Below are positions 23,945 through 37,405 of a stretch of DNA of 64,000 nt, one piece after another. This stretch comes from Sciurus carolinensis. Taxonomy: Eukaryota; Chordata; Mammalia; Rodentia; Sciuridae. The DNA is taken from positions 51,557,177-51,621,176 of the forward strand of contig NC_062214.1 in NCBI RefSeq assembly GCF_902686445.1, read 5' to 3'. Below the pieces are notes generated by a model that was not told where the DNA came from, did not search any database, and saw only the letters and a list, made by a program, of their open reading frames with translations. Made by a program: the position numbers and the translations under genes. Positions within the stretch are counted from its first letter, which is position 1; every line of letters begins with the position of its first letter.

Positions 23945-25830
23945 ACTATATTTCCGGAGTTCTTTTTAAAATTAAGGTAGAATTCACACCTTTAAAAATG
24001 CTCAGGTCTTAATTATACAGTCCTATGAGATGTGTACACACTCTTGGAATCACAGCCCAGTCAAGATACAGAACAGTTCCATTATTCCAGAAAGTTCTTC
24101 CCACTCTTTGCTCCCACGGATAGCCACTATTATAATTTCTGCTTTGCCTGTTAGAATTTTATATAAAGAGAATCATACAGTATGTCATCTTTGGTTTTGG
24201 TTGACTTTTTAAAAATATACTGTTTTTGAGATTCAACCACATTGTCTCACATATCAATAGTTTATTCTTTTTTTATTGCCCAGTAGTGTTTCCTTGTATA
24301 AATACCAGTTTGTTTATTCATTCTTTTGTTGGTGAGCATGTTTTGTTTTCCATTTTTTATTATTGTAAATAGAGTCACAATGAATATTTCTGCATGAGTC
24401 TGTCTGTGATATGTTTCCATTTCTCTCGGGTAAAGATCTTAAGAGTAGAATTCCTGGGTCATGGGGTAGGTATACATTTAACTTCATTTAAGAATTACAG
24501 TTATTCAAAGTCTCTGTACCAAACTTTATAGCTTTCTATTGTGGCACAACTTTAAACTTATAGAAAAGTTACAGAAAATAATGCAAAAATAATGCACACT
24601 TTTTATTGAGATTCTCCAATAGTCCATATTTTACCCTATTGCTTGTTTATTTTATCTTACCTTTCATTATCATATGTACACATATTTTATGTACATAGTA
24701 TTCTTTTCTAAACCACTAGTAAATTGGTGAAATTTTGAGTCCCTATCCCTTGTTTATCATATAACTCCTAAGGACAAATAATTTCTATTACCAGACTACA
24801 TTTATCAAAACCAAGAAATTTAATAATGATATAATGTTATTGTCTAATACAAAGTTCACATGGTGATTTTATAAATTGCCCCAATAACGTCCTTAATAGT
24901 CTTTTCCCCTCAAATCCAGGATCCAATCCAAGGTCACAAATTGCATTTAGCTCTTGGGTCTCTCAAATAAGTCTCCTTTCTTCTGGAACAATTTTCTCAG
25001 TCTGTCTTTGTCTTTTACGAGTGGCATTTTTAAAGAACCCAGGTGAGTTATTTTACATATATCCTTCAATTTGGATTTGTCTGATGTTTAATCATGACTG
25101 GATTCATAGTTTATTTTTTATAGAAAATTATGCTACATCCTCATTGGTACATCATATCAAAAGGTATACAATGTAGATTGTCCCAGTATTGATGATGTTA
25201 ATGAGTACCTTCCAGATATCCTCAATGTAAAGTTACTAATTTTAAGAAGTGGGTACTGGGATTTAACCCACGCAAGGCAATCACTCTATTCCTGAGTTAT
25301 GTCCCCAGCCCAAATTTACTAATTTTTTCTTTGTGAAAAGTGAGAAATTTCTTTGTAAATAACCTTGTCCATTATCACATCTCCATCCATTATACTGTAC
25401 ATTGCATATAATCACTGACTTCATGCCTTTTGTGTTAATTAGTCCTCCTTATACATACTAGATACAAATATTTCCTCCAGTCCAGGCAATTCACCTCTTC
25501 CTTTTCCCAATCTCTTCTGCAGAGACAGTTCTTCCTTTCACCTTTTTCACCATAGGAAGAGTATTACTTCCTCTATCTGAATGGACTCATGGATTTTTAT
25601 TTATTTGAATGAGTTAGAACACATTGCTATACACATGTGTTTGGATGTTCAAATTGCCAGATTTGGGAAGTGGGGACCTCTTCAAGTGAGTCTCTATAAA
25701 CTTGTACATGTTCCATCCTACCTCTTCTGTCACAATAAGACATTTCAGGCTCCCTAGGCCTAGCTCTGGAATTAGTCCATTCTCCAACTCACCTCAGTAA
25801 CTTATCCCAGAGAATGCTATTTAGGAATGA
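23945..25830 (-). mobile_element. Long old L1ME/L1M 3' UTR region
   Basis: Antisense order typical of old L1M elements: 'gccactattataatttctgc', 'attcctgggtcatggggtag', 'ttcttctggaacaattttct', 'caatttggatttgtctgatg', 'cagatttgggaagtggggac'. An ID SINE fragment sits inside at 25250-25312. Confidence 0.65.
25250..25312 (-). mobile_element. ID SINE fragment
   Basis: Plus-strand 'ctgggatttaacccacgcaa' and 'gagttatgtccccagccc' are the reverse complement of the ID body. It is inserted within the L1ME region. Confidence 0.7.
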
Positions 25831-25955
25831 AGGTTCAGTGTGCTACATCTGCCTCTTGTTTCTGTGCCTCATTGCTTCCACGTCCTTTCAGTGCTCAGTG
25901 CTTGGGGATTTATATGTATGCATGTATGTATGTTGTTTACATGTGCATTAAAATG

Positions 25956-26028
25956 TTTCCTTCCTTCCTTCCTTCCTTCTTCTCTCACTCCCTCCATCCT
26001 TTCTTCCCCTCCCTCCATCCTTTCTTCC

Positions 26029-26087
<59 letters not shown>

Positions 26088-26096
26088 CTTTCTTTT
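25956..26096. repeat. (CTTC)n/(CTTT)n microsatellite
   Basis: A polypyrimidine tract: CTTC repeats, an imperfect duplicated 'ctccatcctttcttcc' block, then about 14 clean CTTT units. It abuts the ID end of the SINE at 26103, the place where SINE A-tails often seed such arrays. Confidence 0.95.
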
Positions 26097-26102
26097 CTTC
26101 TT

Positions 26103-26263
26103 ATACTGGGGATTGAAACCAGGGGTGCTTGGCCACTGAACTACAACCCCAGGCTTTTTAAATTTTGAGACGGAGTCTTACTAGGTTGCTGAGGCTGGCC
26201 TTGATCCTCCTTCCTCAGCCTCCTGAATAGCTGGGATTATGGGTATGAATCGCCATGTCCAGA
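26103..26263 (-). mobile_element. Composite B1-ID SINE
   Basis: Inverted ID half ('ggggattgaaaccaggggtg', 'ggccactgaactacaacccc') followed by an inverted B1 half ('cctcagcctcctgaatagct'). Confidence 0.88.
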
Positions 26264-26269
26264 TAATAT

Positions 26270-27115
26270 GTTTTGTTATGATTCTGTTGAAAGCTATGAG
26301 ATCATACCTAATTAAATTGGAAGATTTACCATGCATATGGATTGGAATATATACTATGGTCTCTCAGTGTTGATATATAGATTCAATTAAACTTCATTCA
26401 AAATCCTGCAGTATATTTAAAATATTTGTTTTAAGGTCCTTGTCATCTGATTCCAACATTTAGGTCAATTTGTGTTGACTATTTCATCTCTTGATGATAA
26501 ACCCACAGTTTCTTATATTTTACCATATGTAGTAATTTTATATTAGCAGTAGGCATTGTGGATGATATGTTTACAGAGACTTTAAGTTCTGTGTCTTCTT
26601 CCATAAAGTGTTGGTTATTTCTCTGGCAGTCAAACTAGTGTCTAATCACCTTGAACTTGAGTGATCTTGGTGTTCGCTTTGCTTGGATGGGACAGATCTA
26701 TGGAAACCCTGGGTACCTTAATAAGCTCTTCAATTTTGACAGGTCACAAACTCCAAATGGCCTTTTCTATGATAGGCAATGGTTGAATTTCCGCTCAATT
26801 CTTTCAGTTGCCAGCTGTTGTTGCTTCTGAGACCCTCAAAGTTTCCCCTCTGCATGTGCTGTTTAGGGTAAGCCAAGGCTTAGAGGTATCTAAATGGTAA
26901 TTTGGGGGCTTTCCCTGAGACCCTCTCCTTCCTAGGATCCTCATTCTTAATTTCAGACACTCTGGCATCCATAAACTTCCTCTTTTGACATCTTAAATTA
27001 ATAATGCTGTTTGAGATTCCCACATGAACTGAGAAGTACTCTCAGGCAAAAAATGGTCTAAAAATGGCCACATCTAGTGAGAGTGGTCCTCTCATTTCAA
27101 GAGTCCAATTCCCTC
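26270..27115 (-). mobile_element. Old L1M/L1ME region, continued
   Basis: Antisense old L1 style ('ttaaggtccttgtcatctga', 'tggcagtcaaactagtgtct'), split by the microsatellite and SINE at 25956-26263. Confidence 0.5.
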
Positions 27116-27134
27116 TAATTTCTGCCCACTTTTT

Positions 27135-28412
<1,278 letters not shown>

Positions 28413-28429
28413 TCTGCCCACTTTTTGCC

Positions 28430-28975
28430 ACTCCCTATTGTCTTCAAATAATTGATTTTTTAAAATTGTCCAGAGTTTATCATCATTATCTTTGGGAAGG
28501 AGGGTTTCTCTAGAAAAAAATTTGCACCATTATAAGAACCAAAACTTGCCCTAATTATTGTTTTTGATCAATCCTAACTGAAGTTAAAAAAAAGTCTCTC
28601 AATGACATGCCATTGTTATCAAAACAGACTATATGATGAGCAACATAAGGTATTATCTCATTAGCTTAAAATACATGCACTATGGATAACTTCACACACA
28701 TTGAAACACATTGATTTGAATGCAAGGAACTTGTCAAAACACTCTACTTCTTTATGTGAGATCTCAAGATTTTGTGGCAATTACATTTAAAAAGTTTCCA
28801 GTCAAATCTAGGATTTCTCATTCCTAGAAAAATTCTCATTTTTCTTATCTCCACAGTTATTTCTAGAATAATTTGTAGTAATAGTGATTACAATGCATAG
28901 CCTGTCTTGAATAGATTTCAAAAGCAGAGTCCACTTTAAAACCATGTAGAAAAATGTAATTGGTCATCACATATT
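28430..28975. other. Unassigned AT-rich sequence
   Basis: No gene or nameable repeat. Possibly more decayed L1M. Confidence 0.35.
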
Positions 28976-28979
28976 GTTT

Positions 28980-29870
28980 TTCTTAATTTAGTGTCTAAGT
29001 CCAAGTTATATATTCTCTTTAGTTTGTGTGTTTATGTTCATACATTGAACTGGCCTATGGTTTTCTTCCTTGGGTTATCTTTGTCAGATTTCCTTATGAG
29101 GCTGGTGTTAGCTTCATAAAATGATGATGCTTGTTTTCCTATTCTCTGTAGGAGTTCAGGTAGCAGAGAAATCATTCATTCTTTGAAGAGTTGAAACATC
29201 ATACTAAGAAAACTGTCTGCACCTGGATTTTTGAAAGAGTTCTATGATGAATTTTTCAAATTTTCAAGGTCATTGGTCTATTCAGATCTTCTTCCCCATA
29301 AATAAAATTCAGCCCATGAAAATTTCCTTGAAGACCATCAAATCCATTGCCACAGATTTCCATGTGATAATCTCTTATGATTTTTGATCCCATTTGCATC
29401 TAGGGTTATAGCCACCTTATTAATATTACATATTTGTGTTTTAGGTTTTCTTTTTTTGTTGTTATTAGAACCCAGAATGAAAAACATTTGTGTTCTTCTC
29501 CAATTCATGTTTTGATTTTATTGGTTTGTTTTGGTTTTTAAAGATCCAGATCTTGAATATATATATATATATTCTAAATTAATTTTCCAATTTATTAAAG
29601 TCTCTGATGCTATTAATTCCTTGATTTTTTCCATATATTCATTTGATTAGGCATTCTCTGACTTCTTGTAGAAAGTACTGATTTCAATTATTTTAATTCC
29701 TTTTATTTTATAATGAGTACAGTTAATGCTCTAAATTTTCCAGTGACTTCAGCTCTGGCATGTTTTGATTTAATTGTGCTGTTATTTTATTTCCAAAATG
29801 ATTCTAATTATATATTATACATTCTATTAAATCATTAATGAAATGGTGAAAATTATTAACATGAATAGAT
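28980..29870 (-). mobile_element. Old L1M ORF2 fragment
   Basis: Antisense ORF2 pattern: 'ggctggtgttagcttcataa' and 'ctgcacctggatttttgaaa', then 'ccaatttattaaagtctctg' and 'tgacttcagctctggcatgt'. No open frame survives. Confidence 0.75.
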
Positions 29871-29879
29871 GCTAAGGAT

Positions 29880-31340
29880 ATTTTGTTTTAAGCAGAAATA
29901 GTAGGTAACAATCAGGCATCTACAAAATCATGCTATTTTATTCATTTATTCATAAATTCAAAAAGTATCCACTATGTGATAAACTGATTGAAAAATATAT
30001 CTTTGTGGGTAAGTGTATAAATATATATGGATGAAATATGTAGACAGATGTACAAGAAAATCATATTGAGCACAATTGCACATACTATGCAAAATAAAGT
30101 TAAGGAAAAATAAACCCACATATGGCTATATGCATATGATAGAATTATTATTATTGTTTTCAATTTTTAAATTATGTTTACTAATTTTCTATAATCAACA
30201 GATTTTGGATTTTTAATATTATTGATATTTTGAAACTGTATTTCCTTTTTGACATAATATTTATGTTTTAAGGAATTTTGTTCAAGTGAATAATCAGGAT
30301 TCAGCAAAAACTTATGAATAAATCTGTAAGTAAGTAAAAAATGCACATTTCTCAGGTACAACAATAAACAACAGAAAATATATGTTACAAAATATACTTA
30401 CATGCATTGCTGCATTTATCACAATACATACTCTGAAATGAAGAAAGCTATTAACAAAATATAAAATGGTTATACTTAAAAATCAACAGATCATTAGAGA
30501 CTCATACAAATATTTGGATTTCATAATCATAAATTTAACTGTTTATTTCTGAATTATAATATTGTGTATTATTTCTTCCCTTCTTTTATTCATGCTTATT
30601 TTGTTTCATACAATAAACTTGCATTCTTTGTATTATTTTTTAAATTAGTTGCAAAGAACAAATACATAGTGGCAATAACTAGAATGCTGAAGGTAAAAGA
30701 CTGAAAGAAGCATATTTCTCATTTAACCCCTATTTGGGAGGAAGTTTATAGAAACTTTTTAGAAACTAATAAAATTTAGATAAAAGAGCGATATATAAAA
30801 CAGGGGGCTCTATGGAATTTTTATTATAAGTTTCTAAAATGGTTTGTGTACATATATGTGTCAAACTTTTCTTACTAATGAATTAGGAAAGTTTTAATAT
30901 ACAGGTTAACAGGAATTAATACTATCAATGAATGCAAAAGAAATGCATTCCTATTTTATTCAGGACCAAATATCTCAGGTCTTGCTGCTAATTCACAGAT
31001 ACAAACCCAATCTGCTGCCTGTCAACCACTATACCTTCAAATGGAGCTGAACTAATAGGGAAACAACAGTAATGAATGGGTCTACATGTTAATTAGTCTT
31101 GAGAAAAATGTTATTTGGATAAAGTTATGATAGAATTTTGGAAAGAGTGTAGTTCCTGGAGCTTCCAAATCAATAATTATTTTAGGAAGTGTTATTCATC
31201 AAAATGTATCAAATAACCATATAATTTGAAATAATGGCTATCCAAATAAACTGATGTACAATCAAATCTATATAAGACAAAAAATTCACTGAATTATTTG
31301 AAAAGAGAATCAGAAACAACCTAAAAATTTCATCAATGAG
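29880..31340. other. AT-rich stretch with nothing recognised
   Basis: Very AT-rich. Open frames at 29972-30163 and 30167-30364 (minus) are short and hydrophobic by composition only. Confidence 0.45.
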
Positions 31341-31349
31341 TTAAGAATC

Positions 31350-31660
31350 TGTAAAGTTCTTAACTAGCTTTTAAATGAGTTATGATACAGAATCTATAAT
31401 AAAAGGTAAAAGTCAAAAATATAAAGTTAAAGGGGAAACTAGGTCCAAAATTTCACATCTAATATTTTCACAAAATAAAATATGCTGAAATTAAACAACA
31501 TACAAGTAAAGCCAGAAAGCCATATGGCAACCTACTGCTGGTTTCTGGGGGTTACATGCATTACAAATGATTTCTCTTTTTTCCGTGTAATTTTTTTTGT
31601 CTAAATTTTCCATCATGAACACATATTACTTCTTAAAAAGAGAGATAAAAAGTAAAACTT
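31350..31660 (+). mobile_element. Possible old L1M 3' UTR
   Basis: 'ctggtttctgggggttacat' and 'aattttccatcatgaacaca', then 'tattacttcttaaaaagaga', match the very end of old L1 3' UTRs in sense. Confidence 0.5.
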
Positions 31661-31854
31661 ATACTTTTAAATATATTTCTGTAATGTTTTAAAGTTTTAT
31701 TGAGACAGAAAGCCATCGTCATTGCATGGAATTATAAGATTGTAGAAAGTCGAACCTACTCTTTTCTATTTTCTCTTTTCTTATTGGTCAAAAGTTTACG
31801 TCTATTAATGTTTATGTGCCCTAGATATTTTGTGGGCTAAGATGATATTAAGAA

Positions 31855-32052
31855 TGGAGGAAGGAGGGACTGTATAAAGGGAAAAGAGGGGTTGGAGGGG
31901 TGGGGAGGAAGGAAAAAATAACAGAATGAATCAAACACTATTATCCTATGTAAATGTATGACTACACAAATGGTATGCCTTTACTTCATGTACAAACAGA
32001 GAAACAGTATGTATCCCATTTGTGTACAATAAAAATAAATTTTAAAAAATTG
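31855..32052 (+). mobile_element. 5'-truncated L1 3' end
   Basis: A purine-rich 3' UTR segment, then 'gtatgactacacaaatggta' and 'tcccatttgtgtacaataaa', and an A-rich tail. Same 3' end type as 1-60 and 47066-47645. Confidence 0.85.
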
Positions 32053-32284
32053 TATCTTATAAAATGGTAGACAAAGTTCACAAGTCTCCTTCACCTTGAA
32101 CTAGCCTCATGAGATAAGACAAAGGCCACCTGGCCAGTCTTCAGAAGCAGCTCTTTCCTTTGTCCTCTGCCATTCACACTCTGTCTCATCGCAGTGAAGG
32201 GGTTAGTGAAAAGTCACTTGTTTTCTCATCTTACTTATAAGTGGCTGCTCTTCTGAAATATACCCCCTATGTTGTCTGACAGTG

Positions 32285-32515
32285 GTGTATCATATGATGA
32301 GACAGAATGACATGGTGATGTACACAGCCCTAGGGGAGAAAGACCAGGGTTTCAGTCCCAGCTCTACAACCTCCCAGTTCTGTGACTTTCAACTACTCAA
32401 TATCCTAAAAGAACCAATGACTACAATAATAGTAGTGATTCACAGAGTCATTGTGGGGATTAAATGAAGTATTACAAATCATATTAAATGTTCAATCTGC
32501 GCTAAGCATCAATGT
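32285..32515 (+). mobile_element. MIR SINE
   Basis: Tracks the MIR core: 'tttcagtcccagctctacaa', 'gtgactttcaactactcaat', 'cattgtggggattaaatgaa'. Confidence 0.8.
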
Positions 32516-32863
32516 ATTCCTTTTGGGTAACTTGTTTCAAGCTTTAATAATTCACAGTTCTGGTTTGCATCTTGAAAGGCACTGACACTTCTGATGAAAA
32601 TCTCCTTCCTCAGCCTCCTGACCTTTAGATTCTCATCTTGTTAACTTGTACTTCTTATTGGCTCTGTTTGTTTTGGAAACTCTTCCAATTTTTTGAAAAA
32701 CTGATTTGAAGCCTTGAAATGATGAGTTTTGATATTTTACACTTTGGTAAGTTCATGTTTATTTGCTCTTAAAGCCATTGTACTCTTTGGGTGTATTCCT
32801 CACTGATAAAATGATAGACTTAGGGCAGGTAAATGCTTAAGTCTCTTCTATAACAGCAGTTCC

Positions 32864-32995
32864 CAAATTTAAAATGCTGATTCCAATTCAGTAGGACCAG
32901 GGGTAGAGCTGAGAAGCAGCATTTCTAACAGGTTCCCAGGTGATGCCAGCCATACTGGTGTGTGGACCACACCTTGAGAAGCAGGGATCTCTAAG
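32864..32995 (+). mobile_element. MER5-like hAT-Charlie relic
   Basis: 'gcagttcccaaatttaaaat', 'gattccaattcagtaggacc', 'caggttcccaggtgatgcca', 'accacaccttgagaagcagg' reproduce the MER5-type order with its terminal inverted 'ttctcaag' motif. Confidence 0.75.
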
Positions 32996-33035
32996 ACTGT
33001 CTTCAGTTCCCACATGTAATTTGCTCTACCCATGA

Positions 33036-33225
33036 GCTGGCATGGTGGAGCATATCTGTAATCCCAGCAACTCAGGGAGACTGAAACAGAGAGATCACAA
33101 GTTCAAGTCCAACCTGGATAACTTAGTGACACCCTATATCAAAAAATAAAAATAAAGAAAGGAGGGCAATGTAGCTCAGGGTTAGAGCACCCCTGGATTC
33201 AGTCACTAGTAAAAAAAAAAATTTC
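33036..33225 (+). mobile_element. Composite B1-ID SINE
   Basis: A B1-like half ('gctggcatggtggagcatat', 'gtaatcccagcaactcaggg') followed by an ID-like half ('gcaatgtagctcagggttag') and an A tail. The 7-bp duplication 'cccatga' (33029-33035, 33226-33232) gives the limits. Confidence 0.88.
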
Positions 33226-33250
33226 CCCATGATATAAAAATTACTTTAAG

Positions 33251-33347
33251 GGGTGGGGATGTGGCTCAATTGGTAGAGTGCCTGCCTCACAAGCACAAGG
33301 CCCTGGGTTCAATCCTCAGCACCGCAAAAAAAAAAAAAAAAAAGAAA
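33251..33347 (+). mobile_element. ID SINE with near-intact pol III boxes
   Basis: A 75-bp tRNA-like body ('ggggatgtggctcaattggt', 'gccctgggttcaatcctcag') with an A-box-like 'tggctcaattgg' and a B-box 'ggttcaatcc', then A18 with one G. A perfect 15-bp duplication 'aaaaattactttaag' (33236-33250, 33348-33362) flanks it. The low decay suggests a fairly recent insertion. It split the MIR at 33363-33520. Confidence 0.95.
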
Positions 33348-33362
33348 AAAAATTACTTTAAG

Positions 33363-33520
33363 CAAGGTATTTAATCTTTCGCAGCTCCATTTTACTTAAA
33401 TGGAAAGTTAAGATATCAACTACCTTCTAAGAATTCTGAAAGGATTCAATTAGATGATGCATTTGAAATTCCTGTTAAAAATAACAGGTACACTGTAGAA
33501 GCTTAGTACATGTTACTTCG
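33363..33520 (+). mobile_element. MIR SINE, 3' part
   Basis: 'aaggtatttaatctttcgca', 'gaaaggattcaattagatga' and 'gtagaagcttagtacatgtt' follow the MIR 3' order. Confidence 0.65.
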
Positions 33521-33689
33521 CTTTCCTTCTCCATTAGAAACTGAGATACAGTCTGTGTGTTACCCCCTGATGTTCTAAGCATCACCTTCATTTGACGTGA
33601 TTATGTAGCTCATTAGATATTGGAGACTGATAAAAAATATGTAGGACATATTTGGATGATAGAGGTCAACATGAAAACACAGTGATCAC

Positions 33690-33890
33690 TTTTTGTGGTT
33701 TCAGTTATCCATGGTTGACAGTGATCCAAAAATATCAAATGGAAAATTTCAGAAATAAATAATTCATAAGTTTTAAACAACTTTTATTAGAGTATACTGC
33801 TATAATTATTCTATTTTATTATTAATTATTAATGTTACTATCTCACTGGGTGCAATTAATAAACTTTATCATATGTCTGTCTGTGTGCTC
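33690..33890 (+). mobile_element. Tc/mariner-like DNA transposon relic
   Basis: 'tttcagttatccatggttga', 'caaatggaaaatttcagaaa' and 'taaataattcataagtttta' are in the order of a common mammalian Tigger-type MITE. Family name uncertain. Confidence 0.5.
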
Positions 33891-34399
33891 AGTCCTGTTC
33901 ACACTTTCAGGAGTGCACAGGGGACTTGGGATGTTCCATCCCAGGAAATGATTGGACTTCCCTAGTAGTTTACATTCATTGAATAATTACTGCAAACTAG
34001 ATTTGTCTGACTCAAATCTCCCCTATAATGATTGCTATCCTTAACTCATTTTGGGGGGAGAAACATTTTTCCTGAACTTTTATGATCATATCATTTGGAA
34101 GAAAGATCTTTATATTTGGGTTTGACCTAAGAGCTGTATTTCAGCACTTCAAATATGCAAGAAAGATCCATAAGATTTCATCTTGAAAGAATTTTTTTTT
34201 ATCCAACAATAGTTAAGAAAAAAATGTAGGCAGTGATGGTTTATAAATGCCCTTTCAGGCTTGATCACATTTGCAGCTATGACGAGAAAATTTTAACAAA
34301 AACCTGTGGAAAAGAAGCAAACTCCTTTAGTAAGTGAGGCTGGTGTAGAATAGTGAGCACGTGGCATCTGGGGAGAAATGTAAGTGGTGGAATTCCTTT

Positions 34400-34490
34400 T
34401 ATGGATATGATATTACCTACTTTATACTGCTGCTATGAGGATTAAATGAGATAATCTTAGTATTGTTATAACTATAGAACACTCTTTCCG
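34400..34490 (+). mobile_element. MIR fragment
   Basis: 'ctgctatgaggattaaatga' followed by 'gataatct' is the conserved MIR 3' core. Confidence 0.6.
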
Positions 34491-35535
34491 CTTAGATTGG
34501 CTATGGTAGGTCTTGTTAATCAGTTAAAGGTATTCAATATAGTCTGGTTTTTAAAACACCATGAAAAAATAAGGATATGATGGAATTAAATAAATTTTGC
34601 CTATAGTCTTTTCCCTTTATGTTACATATGAAAAGTTGGATGCCACATTTCCAGCACATGGCAATGACTTTAGCATAGTCGGTTCACCAGGTAGGAGGTG
34701 GCCTCTTGTGCTGAGAGGCAGCATTCTCATGGAAAATTAAAAACAAGAGCTTATTTTTAGCCATGTAAATGCAATCATTCCTGTACTTGAATATGCTCTA
34801 CATTACCTAGAAGGGAGTTTATTGGCATTGGGTCTGTTATGTAACTGAGGAAACCATTGTGTTCTATAAAAACACAGTAATGTAAAAACCAGCCCATCGA
34901 GCAAGGGGCTGATGGACAAAACAGGTAGCAGGGCAGAGGAAAATTCTACAGGAAACTTCAGGGGTGGGAACTACCAGATGCTGCAAGATTAGAACAAGGG
35001 TATTGTATAGTCACTTGGGAAAAGGAATTTTCAAAGTCAGAGAAATTATTAGAGCAACAGTGAGTGAGACTGTTTCATCTCTTTGGACGCAAATTTTTCT
35101 GTCCTATTTGAAATAGCCAAGTGTTGAGCTCTCATATGATGGCTTTCTATAGTGTCTTTCTCGGGGGAAAGTCCCAAATTCCTAAACTAGGAGAGGAAAA
35201 GAAATGTTCACAGTGATTCCAGAAATGCACATTTTTAAAAAGTAAATTATCTATGACTAATACTTTGTCAAGGTCTAAAGGAAAACATTGGACTTGACTA
35301 AGGATTGCAATGGTGTAGATGATGTCCCTTGTGAACACTTCTCTGCAGAGTTGGTATCTCAGGATAAGCTCTGCCCTCATTCAGACAGTTACTCAAAAGA
35401 CAGGATTGTACCTGGGCTCTCTCTGACCTCCTTCTTATTTCTAGAAAAAGTCTCCAGCTTGTCTCTCCCCTTTTAGGAATCAGATCCTTCTCTCATTCAT
35501 CCTCAGTATGTTTTATTAACCATGTGCTCTGCTAC
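34491..35535. other. Unassigned sequence, no gene seen
   Basis: No repeat or gene that I can name. Confidence 0.4.
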
Positions 35536-35539
35536 CTCC

Positions 35540-35915
35540 AGGCAACACACAGGCAATGCAGAGAAGAAGAAAAATATCTGAAATCTCATTAGAGGGTACA
35601 GAAATGCAAAAAAATAAACCCCAAGAAATTCAAAAGAAAGAAATAGTGAGATAAAACTGCAATTAATGAAAAAGATTCCCCCATCCTGAGAAGTTATTTG
35701 ATCAGCAAAACCAAACGCTTGTTCTTTGAAACAACTAATAAAATGGATATACCCTAGGCAAATCGGATCACAAAGGAGAAGAGACAAATAACATTGAAAG
35801 TTAAAAATAAAAAAGTCTGACACCTGGATAATGAAATGTTTGAAAGTGCAAGAGGATGCTATGAAAATCTTTATAAGAATACATGTAAAAACAAAGTTGC
35901 AATAGACATTTTCCC
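35540..35915 (+). mobile_element. Old L1M ORF2 fragment
   Basis: 'aaaccaaacgcttgttcttt' followed by 'gaaacaactaataaaatgga' and 'ggaagagatgctatgaaaat'-like sequence match the region just before the L1 reverse transcriptase. A 163-codon minus-strand frame over it is an antisense artefact. Confidence 0.65.
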
Positions 35916-36555
35916 CCCGGTGGAAAACAGAAAACCAAAATTGCCCCAAATTCCCATTCGTGCAAAGCATAGAAGGAACCATTATGTTTATCATTCCAGT
36001 TCTTCCCTTCTAGATCGTATCCTTCTACTGCTAAGTATCTTTGGGGGGGTCTCCATTTGTATTAACTTCGTATTTACTTTTTTCTTATTGTGCTCTCATC
36101 ATTTCAAGAGGCATAAGTAAGATGAACGAGGGGGTGCATGAGCACGTCAGTTCCTTTGACCTTAATGCACCACCCTGTCCAACTCCACGTGCTCCAGCCT
36201 CATCCACTCTTCCAGTTTCAATAACATGGACATTCTGCAATTATCTTCTTATTGCTTTTTAATTTCTCCACAAGGTGTCAGTGATCCATACATGTTCCCC
36301 TAAACACAGATTTCTGTTTCTTCTACATCCTTTCATTAACACTGTGCATTTCCACTTGAAAATACAATATTCCACTGCAGATAAATATTTCCAACTCAAC
36401 CTGTACGTGTATAGAAAAATGCCTGGAAGGACATGCAGTGAGATGCTGAAAGTGTTAGTCTCTTTATAGTATCAAAAAAGATTTTTTTTTTCTTTGTGGT
36501 TTTCTATCTTGAAGCTGTTAATACAGCTATACAGTATAATTACTGTAATTGTTTA
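35916..36555. other. Unassigned sequence
   Basis: Pyrimidine-rich. No gene or repeat family recognised. Confidence 0.4.
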
Positions 36556-36559
36556 TTTT

Positions 36560-37255
36560 TTCAATTCAAAAGGAAGGCATTAATACATACTCATTTAAAA
36601 AATATATCCTTTGACACTGCACAAAATGTGAGTCCCTTTTCTAGAAAGTATTCAAACATATCTTTACTTAACTTTGAGTTTAAATCTATCAATCAGTTCC
36701 CCCCAGACTTTGTATGTGTGGGGTTAATTTTTTTTAATCTTAATCTTACTATACTTCTTGTTCTGTGAACTGTTTCCCTCACTTAACAACATGTTTGCAG
36801 ACCTTTCCTCATTGGTACGTGCAGATCTCTTCCTATTTTTTGCCTGTGCTGCATGGTCTGGATTTGCCCTGGTGTAATTATTCCAGTCTTGATGTTTGTT
36901 TCCAGTTTTGCCTGTCACCAACACTACTGCGGTGGACATACGTGTACTTTCGTATTAGGCACATTCAAGTGAATCTCCAAAGTAGAAATAGAAATGGAAT
37001 TGCTGAGTCATGGAGCGTTCACTTTTTAAATTTAAATTGAACTGAGTATTACCTAAATAGTGATTATTAAGTTCTTTTCAACATCATCAGTATTCACTAT
37101 AACAAAACTTTTATAAATGAAAAATTACATTTCTTTGTTTTAACTTGCATTCCACCATTATTGGTAATATTGAGTATCTTTTGATATATTTACCAGTCAT
37201 TTGTATTTCATCTTTTAGGATCAGGACTACCTGCTAATGAATATTGTTCATTTTT
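36560..37255 (-). mobile_element. Old L1M ORF2 end/3' region
   Basis: Antisense order: 'tttccctcacttaacaacat', 'ctttcctcattggtacgtgc', 'tgtttgtttccagttttgcc', 'aatggaattgctgagtcatg'. Confidence 0.7.
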
Positions 37256-37405
37256 TTCATCAGGGGTGTTTCATTTTGAAATAAGGATATTTATATGTTC
37301 TGAATAATAATTTTGCTTTGGTGAAGTGTACCCTTTGGTAATTCATTCAGAGAAAACTTGTGGATGGTTAACTTTCCAAGTTTATACATGTGTGAAGTAT
37401 TCTTT

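Noticed and set aside
33251..33325. tRNA-like body with A and B boxes
   Set aside because: It is the body of an ID SINE with A tail and target duplication, not a tRNA gene; it lacks a proper acceptor and anticodon arrangement.
35503..35994. 163-codon minus-strand frame rich in phenylalanine and leucine, membrane-protein-like
   Set aside because: Antisense of A-rich old L1M ORF2; T-rich complements of L1 give phenylalanine-rich pseudo-membrane proteins.
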